DNA of 35,292 nt, from contig JAKAPQ010000008.1 in NCBI GenBank assembly GCA_021806945.1, positions 1 through 35,292 on the forward strand, in the 5' to 3' direction. Every line of letters begins with the position of its first letter. The stretch's first letter is position 1. The notes beneath the pieces are model-generated. The model did not search any database and had not been told where the DNA came from. It saw only the letters and a list, made by a program, of their open reading frames with translations. The stretch comes from a bacterium (GTDB lineage: Bacteria > Vulcanimicrobiota > Vulcanimicrobiia > Vulcanimicrobiales > Vulcanimicrobiaceae). The position numbers and the translations under genes were made by a program. Positions 32,144 through 35,292 of this stretch are shown here, one piece after another.

Positions 32144-33892
32144 CTTCCGCAGCCGGCGCCGGTACGAGTCGCGCCGATTGCGCGGCAGCGCTGCGAGCAT
32201 CACCGCTGCTACTGCCGACGGTACCATAAATCGGTCGTCTTCGGCACCCAGTAGGCCGATATCGAATAGCCGCACCTGCACTTGAGCAATTTCTTCCTCA
32301 GCGCTACCGGAAAGACACGCGAGCGTAGATGGACAAACCGGCTCTCCAACAAATGACATTGCCCGCAAGACCTCCAGCTCCGCGATCGGCAGCGAGCGCA
32401 GGCTGTGCTCGATTCGTGCGGTAAGGTCCCGCGGTATCAATGCATCTATCGGCGTTTCTACCGGTATCTCCCACGCGTACCCGCGCTGAACGAAGGGCGC
32501 GCTAAGGACGTGCCGAGCGGCGGCGATAAGGGCGCGAATGTCGCTTGGCCAGAGATCCGCTAGCGCTTGCGCGAGACGCGGCCCAACCGTTCCACCGAAA
32601 ACACCTTCAACAATCGCGACGCGATCTTCGAACTTCAGCGGTTTCAGAGCCATGTCATTCAACCAGGGGTGAGCCGGGCCGGCGCGCTTGCGCGCAGCGA
32701 ACAGCCACAGAATCGGAAGGTCGGCCGTCGCGCGGACGAGTGCGGCTACATCCTCGCCAAACGCACGCTCGTCCAGATCGGCATCGTCAATCGCAAATAC
32801 GCACGGCTGCACCGATGCCAGCGCATGAACGGTACGCACGAGAGGGTCGCGCGACGATGTCGGCGGCGCAATACCGTCGATGGCGCTGCGAACTGGCTCC
32901 AGTGCCATATGCGAATCAGCGACCCTGTAGCATCGGACGACACTCGTTGCGAAGCCTCGATGGGCGGCGATCCGAACGATCTCGTGAAGAAGAGCGGATT
33001 TCCCAGAAGCTGCGCCGCCGAGAATGCGTAGGGCGGCACCGCATCCACTAGCCACACGCTCCAAGACTTCTCCAAGGGCGGCAAGATCCTCGCCCCTGCC
33101 GATCAGCGAATCCCCCGTCGCAGGCTTGGCCACCGGCTCCCGAGCTAAGAGGTCCAGCGAACTCGAAAGTTTCCGCTTCGTCTTACTCGCAACGGCATCG
33201 CGGTGCGAGGCGAACGTCGCTCGGGCGGAATCGGCGTTGCCGGCCAGCGACAGACGCGCGAAAAGCAGCTCTGCCAGAGCTTCATCGTACGGGTAGCGCC
33301 GGAACGCAGGAACGAGGATCTCCAGCGCCTGTGCGTTCTTTTCGGCCTTGAGCAACCAGCACACCAACTGCGCACACAGCGCACGGTGCAAGCGCTGCAC
33401 GCGCTCGCGTATCGCCAGGACTTCGTCATGGCCCTCACCCGGCATGTACTCACCTGCGCAAAGCGCATTCAAGGCGATGGCACGTTCGCAAAACGTCTCG
33501 CCGCGTTCGCTGCCGGCAAGCAGCGCAATCGAATCGCGTTCGAATGTCAGTGCGTCGACCGCAGGCTCGTAAACCGGATTCACGCACAGGACCCCGGACT
33601 CCAGGAGCGCGATGCTGTTCGATTCGAAGACCGCCGGCTCAGCCAGCGTAAACGCCCGGCGCAAATCATGCAGGCGAACGCGCAGATTCGCCCTTGCCGC
33701 AGACGGATCGGAGTCCGGCCACAGTTCTTCGGCAACGGCGTCAGCGAAACAGCGAAATGCCGGTTTACGGAGGAGAATCTTGAGGACGGCCGCCGACCGC
33801 CTTCGGGAGTCTTCGAAAACGACGCGTCCGCGCCAGCGAACGGCAAACTGGCCGAGGGTCACGACATCAAGTCCGCTCTCATAGCCATTCAT
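32123..33892 (-). CDS. SARP/BTAD-type regulator with ATPase domain
   Basis: 589 aa from ATG 33892 (GGGAAGG 8 nt upstream; the frame is open to 33928). Domains: winged-helix DNA-binding about 8-85 (VVTLGQFAVRWRGRVVFEDS, ARANLRVRLHDLRRAF); BTAD about 105-250 (VDALTFERD, FRRYPYDEALAELLFARLSL); P-loop ATPase about 260-450 with Walker A GGAASGKSALLH (292-303) and Walker B PCVFAIDDADLDE (about 349). It lacks the long TPR tail of its convergent neighbour. A CGTAACG-N4-CGTAACG direct repeat lies 57-74 bp upstream of the ATG in the sense orientation, suggesting autoregulation. The same repeat precedes the first beta-propeller gene. Its 3' end overlaps the opposite BTAD gene. Confidence 0.85.
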   Translation of the reverse strand: MNGYESGLDVVTLGQFAVRWRGRVVFEDSRRRSAAVLKILLRKPAFRCFADAVAEELWPDSDPSAARANLRVRLHDLRRAFTLAEPAVFESNSIALLESGVLCVNPVYEPAVDALTFERDSIALLAGSERGETFCERAIALNALCAGEYMPGEGHDEVLAIRERVQRLHRALCAQLVCWLLKAEKNAQALEILVPAFRRYPYDEALAELLFARLSLAGNADSARATFASHRDAVASKTKRKLSSSLDLLAREPVAKPATGDSLIGRGEDLAALGEVLERVASGCGAALRILGGAASGKSALLHEIVRIAAHRGFATSVVRCYRVADSHMALEPVRSAIDGIAPPTSSRDPLVRTVHALASVQPCVFAIDDADLDERAFGEDVAALVRATADLPILWLFAARKRAGPAHPWLNDMALKPLKFEDRVAIVEGVFGGTVGPRLAQALADLWPSDIRALIAAARHVLSAPFVQRGYAWEIPVETPIDALIPRDLTARIEHSLRSLPIAELEVLRAMSFVGEPVCPSTLACLSGSAEEEIAQVQVRLFDIGLLGAEDDRFMVPSAVAAVMLAALPRNRRDSYRRRLRKLLGQAR

Positions 33893-33948
33893 GATTATGG
33901 CCTTCCCCCGCCGCAAGCAATATTGCATCCCCGAGTCTACAGCGCCGA

Positions 33949-33966
33949 CGTTACGGGAACGTTACG
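33949..33966 (-). promoter_or_regulatory. SARP/BTAD-type operator upstream of the 589-aa BTAD gene
   Basis: On the minus strand CGTAACG (33960-33966) - TTCC - CGTAACG (33949-33955), an exact copy of the two heptamers at 23585-23602 with the same 4-bp spacing and a spacer differing by one base (TTCC here, CTCC there). The bases after it are similar too (TCGGCG here, CCGACG there). A TAGACT hexamer lies 9 bp downstream as a possible -10. Confidence 0.65.
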
Positions 33967-34003
33967 ATGCGGAAAGCCACGCAACGTACATGCGCCACGG
34001 CTT

Positions 34004-34112
34004 CCTCGCCGAGGGTTGGCTCCTCGAGCGGTGAAGTCAAGAGTTCTCTAGCCGGCTAAAGGCCGTCGGCTCCAGCAGGCGGTCTCCAACTCCGCAGAAG
34101 GCGCCTCATGCA
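34004..34112 (+). pseudogene. Decayed direct copy of the tRNA-Thr locus (right border repeat)
   Basis: 34004-34045 repeats 23399-23440 (40/42). 34047-34060 keeps a D-arm relic (CTAGCCGGCTAAAG against the intact CTTAGCTGGCTAAAG). 34061-34112 repeats the tRNA 3' acceptor end with CCA (GCCGTCGGCTCCA) and the downstream flank. The 5' acceptor, anticodon arm and T-arm are missing, so no tRNA can be made. It forms the right border of the segment that begins at tRNA-Thr 23464, and its last three-plus bases include the ATG of the next gene. Confidence 0.8.
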
Positions 34113-34446
34113 ATCCGTCAAGCCCAAGTGGACCGAATCCGGACTCGTATTGGTATGCGAGCGCTGTTACAAGGAGCGCATCCCCGAGGAAGACCCGGAG
34201 AAAGCGGTCGAGATCGGCGCCTTTCATCTGCGCGAGTGGCTCAAGAAGCGCTTGAAAGAAGACGGCCACTGGGGCCGGGTGCGGGCGATCGCCACGGGCT
34301 GCATGGACGTCTGCGCGCGTCGCCGCGTCACCGTTTGCATCGTTCCGCAACGCCTGGACGAGATCGCCGAAATCCTCGTCGTAGACCCCGTCACGGAGCG
34401 TAACGCACTCTACCGGACGATCGTCGAACGGCTCGCCGGCCGTTAA
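34108..34446 (+). CDS. Small 2Fe-2S thioredoxin-like ferredoxin (DUF1636-like)
   Basis: 112 aa, AGAAGGCG shortly before the ATG. Four cysteines are arranged as CERC (about 18-21) and GCMDVC (about 64-69), with VTVCIVP just after: LVLVCERCYKERI ... ATGCMDVCARRRVTVCI. This is the pattern of thioredoxin-fold [2Fe-2S] ferredoxins and DUF1636 metal-binding proteins, with the cluster held by the two Cys pairs. The C-terminal half holds LDEIAEILV. Redox partner unknown. In the ancestral order it probably followed tRNA-Thr directly, because the repeat shared with 23527-23578 ends at its start codon. Confidence 0.75.
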   Translation: MQSVKPKWTESGLVLVCERCYKERIPEEDPEKAVEIGAFHLREWLKKRLKEDGHWGRVRAIATGCMDVCARRRVTVCIVPQRLDEIAEILVVDPVTERNALYRTIVERLAGR

Positions 34447-34450
34447 CCGA

Positions 34451-34614
34451 AGCAGGTTGCGGAAAAAGCCGCGTGCCAATATCCGCGGAGCGATTTTGGG
34501 CGATTTCGAAGCCCGAAGAAGGAGCAACGCCGTAGCGTTGTGACTGATGAGCAACGAAGAAAGCGTCCAAAATCGCCCGCGGGATTGGTGCGGGGATTTT
34601 TTCCGCAACCTGCT
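34451..34614. repeat. MITE-like 164-bp palindromic element between convergent genes
   Basis: Perfect 17-bp terminal inverted repeats: AGCAGGTTGCGGAAAAA at 34451-34467 and its complement at 34598-34614. Inside, the inverted symmetry continues imperfectly (GCGATTTTGG near 34490 and CCAAAATCGC near 34567), so the arms pair over about 60 bp. A perfect CAACGC-CGTA-GCGTTG hairpin sits near the centre (about 34529-34544). It begins 5 nt after the stop of the ferredoxin-like gene and ends within the stop codon of the sigma factor gene. No ORF is inside. It may be a non-autonomous transposable element, a bidirectional terminator or both. Confidence 0.7.
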
Positions 34615-35263
34615 AGGGCAGCTCGATCTCGGAGAGGTTCTTCTCGATCTTGCGCTTGACGCGCTGCAGAGCGTTGTCGATCGACTTTACGTGGCGGCCG
34701 AGGTCGCGGGCCATCTCCTGATAACTCTTGCCTTCGAGATACGATAGGAGTACTTGCGACTCGAGCTCCGAGAGGTTCTCCTGAATGCGCTCTTTGATAT
34801 CCTGAGAGACTTCCTGGTTGATTACGAGCTCTTCGGGATCGGAGGTCTTCTGCGAAGCCATCACGTCGAGCAGCGTTCGCTCGCTATCCTCATCGTAGAT
34901 GGGCTTGTTCAGCGAAATGTACTGGTTGAGCGGAATGTGCTTCTGCCGCGTAGCCGTCTTGATGGCCGTGATGATCTGGCGCGTGATACAGAGCTCGGCA
35001 AACGCACGGAAACTCGACAACTTGTCGGCTTTGAAATCGCGCACGGCCTTGTAGAGCCCGATCATCCCTTCTTGGATGATATCCTCGCGGTCCGCTCCGA
35101 TCAGGAAGTAGCTCTTGGCCTTGATGCGAACGAAGTTCTTGTACTTATTGAGCAGGAACTCCATCGCCAGGTCGTCGCCCGACTTCGCGATGGCAACGAG
35201 GTCCTCGTCGACCCGCTCGTGATATTCGACGCCATCCGCCGCGACGGGATGGGTTATTGCCAT
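34613..35263 (-). CDS. SigH-like (sigma-30 type) RNA polymerase sigma factor
   Basis: 216-aa group 3 sigma factor similar in length and motifs to SigH of spore-formers. Region 2: ALNKYK-like AMEFLLNKYKNFVRIKAKSY, then IGADREDIIQEGMIGLYKAV (2.2/2.3), then SSFRAFAELCITRQIITAIK (2.4). A linker carries RQKHIPLNQYISLNKPIYDE, and region 4 is LSELESQVLLSYLEGKSYQE then DLGRHVKSIDNALQRVKRKI (HTH). It lacks a separate ECF-type short linker, so it is a SigH/FliA-like rather than ECF factor. Targets unknown. Its stop codon lies within the end of the palindromic element. No promoter can be judged because only 29 nt upstream are in the window. Confidence 0.92.
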   Translation of the reverse strand: MAITHPVAADGVEYHERVDEDLVAIAKSGDDLAMEFLLNKYKNFVRIKAKSYFLIGADREDIIQEGMIGLYKAVRDFKADKLSSFRAFAELCITRQIITAIKTATRQKHIPLNQYISLNKPIYDEDSERTLLDVMASQKTSDPEELVINQEVSQDIKERIQENLSELESQVLLSYLEGKSYQEMARDLGRHVKSIDNALQRVKRKIEKNLSEIELP

Positions 35264-35292
35264 ATTTGCCTTGCCCTCAGGGGTCCGACGCG

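Noticed and set aside
34048-34608. 186-aa minus-strand ORF over the ferredoxin-like gene
   Set aside because: Shadow of the plus-strand gene and the palindromic element; its tail is the tRNA relic read backwards.
1-35292. CRISPR array, prophage module or biosynthetic gene cluster
   Set aside because: No regularly spaced repeats, no phage structural or integrase genes, and no biosynthetic enzymes next to the SARP-type regulators were seen.

Overview
The window looks like a chromosomal segment of a GC-rich, uncultured-type bacterium with a didermic envelope. A TonB stub carrying the SxxxH transmembrane motif and an outer-membrane-barrel-like protein point to two membranes. The last gene encodes a SigH-like (sigma-30) factor, and there are several secreted NHL-type beta-propellers and two very large SARP/BTAD regulators. 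This mix suggests candidate phylum Eremiobacterota (WPS-2) or a relative; that assignment is inference from gene content only, since no marker could be searched.

Layout. (1) 1-10100 is a landing zone for mobile DNA. An IS21-family element (istA/istB) has cut a tonB-like gene. A secreted gluzincin-like protein sits directly behind an IS3 scar and a decayed ISL3 transposase. Two small membrane-type ORFs, one probably broken by a nonsense codon, are followed by a decayed IS1380 element and a complete-looking group II intron with its reverse transcriptase. The intron lies 21 bp past the end of a SEC-C/glycosyltransferase-like gene that may be frameshifted. (2) 10690-14490 holds a DUF2085 membrane protein, a patchwork of truncated genes (a membrane protein without its start, a truncated Xre-type HTH), a complete TacA/TacT-type DUF1778-GNAT toxin-antitoxin pair, a MazE-like stub and a DUF6504 gene that seems to start at CTG. 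(3) 14545-23384 is ordinary accessory/envelope content: secreted proteins of unknown role, a 7-TM protein with presenilin-like motif order, DUF488, a barstar-like inhibitor, a CBM9/DUF5916-type protein, a second IS1380 remnant, a secreted protein with an internal duplication and a NicO/NiCoT-like transporter. (4) 23399-34113 is bounded by an intact tRNA-Thr(UGU) and a decayed direct repeat of the same locus. Between them lie three secreted beta-propeller proteins, a 1068-aa BTAD-ATPase-TPR regulator and, convergent to it, a 589-aa BTAD-ATPase regulator. (5) The right edge has a small 2Fe-2S thioredoxin-like protein, a 164-bp MITE-like palindromic element and a SigH-type sigma factor.

Most interesting signal. 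The two outermost genes of the tRNA-bounded segment each carry, just upstream and oriented with the gene, the same pair of 7-bp direct repeats CGTAACG separated by 4 bp (11-bp period). That is the operator geometry known for SARP/BTAD regulators. One pair precedes the first beta-propeller gene and the other precedes the 589-aa BTAD gene itself. This suggests a self-contained island in which a SARP-type ATPase regulator controls itself and a set of exported beta-propeller proteins.
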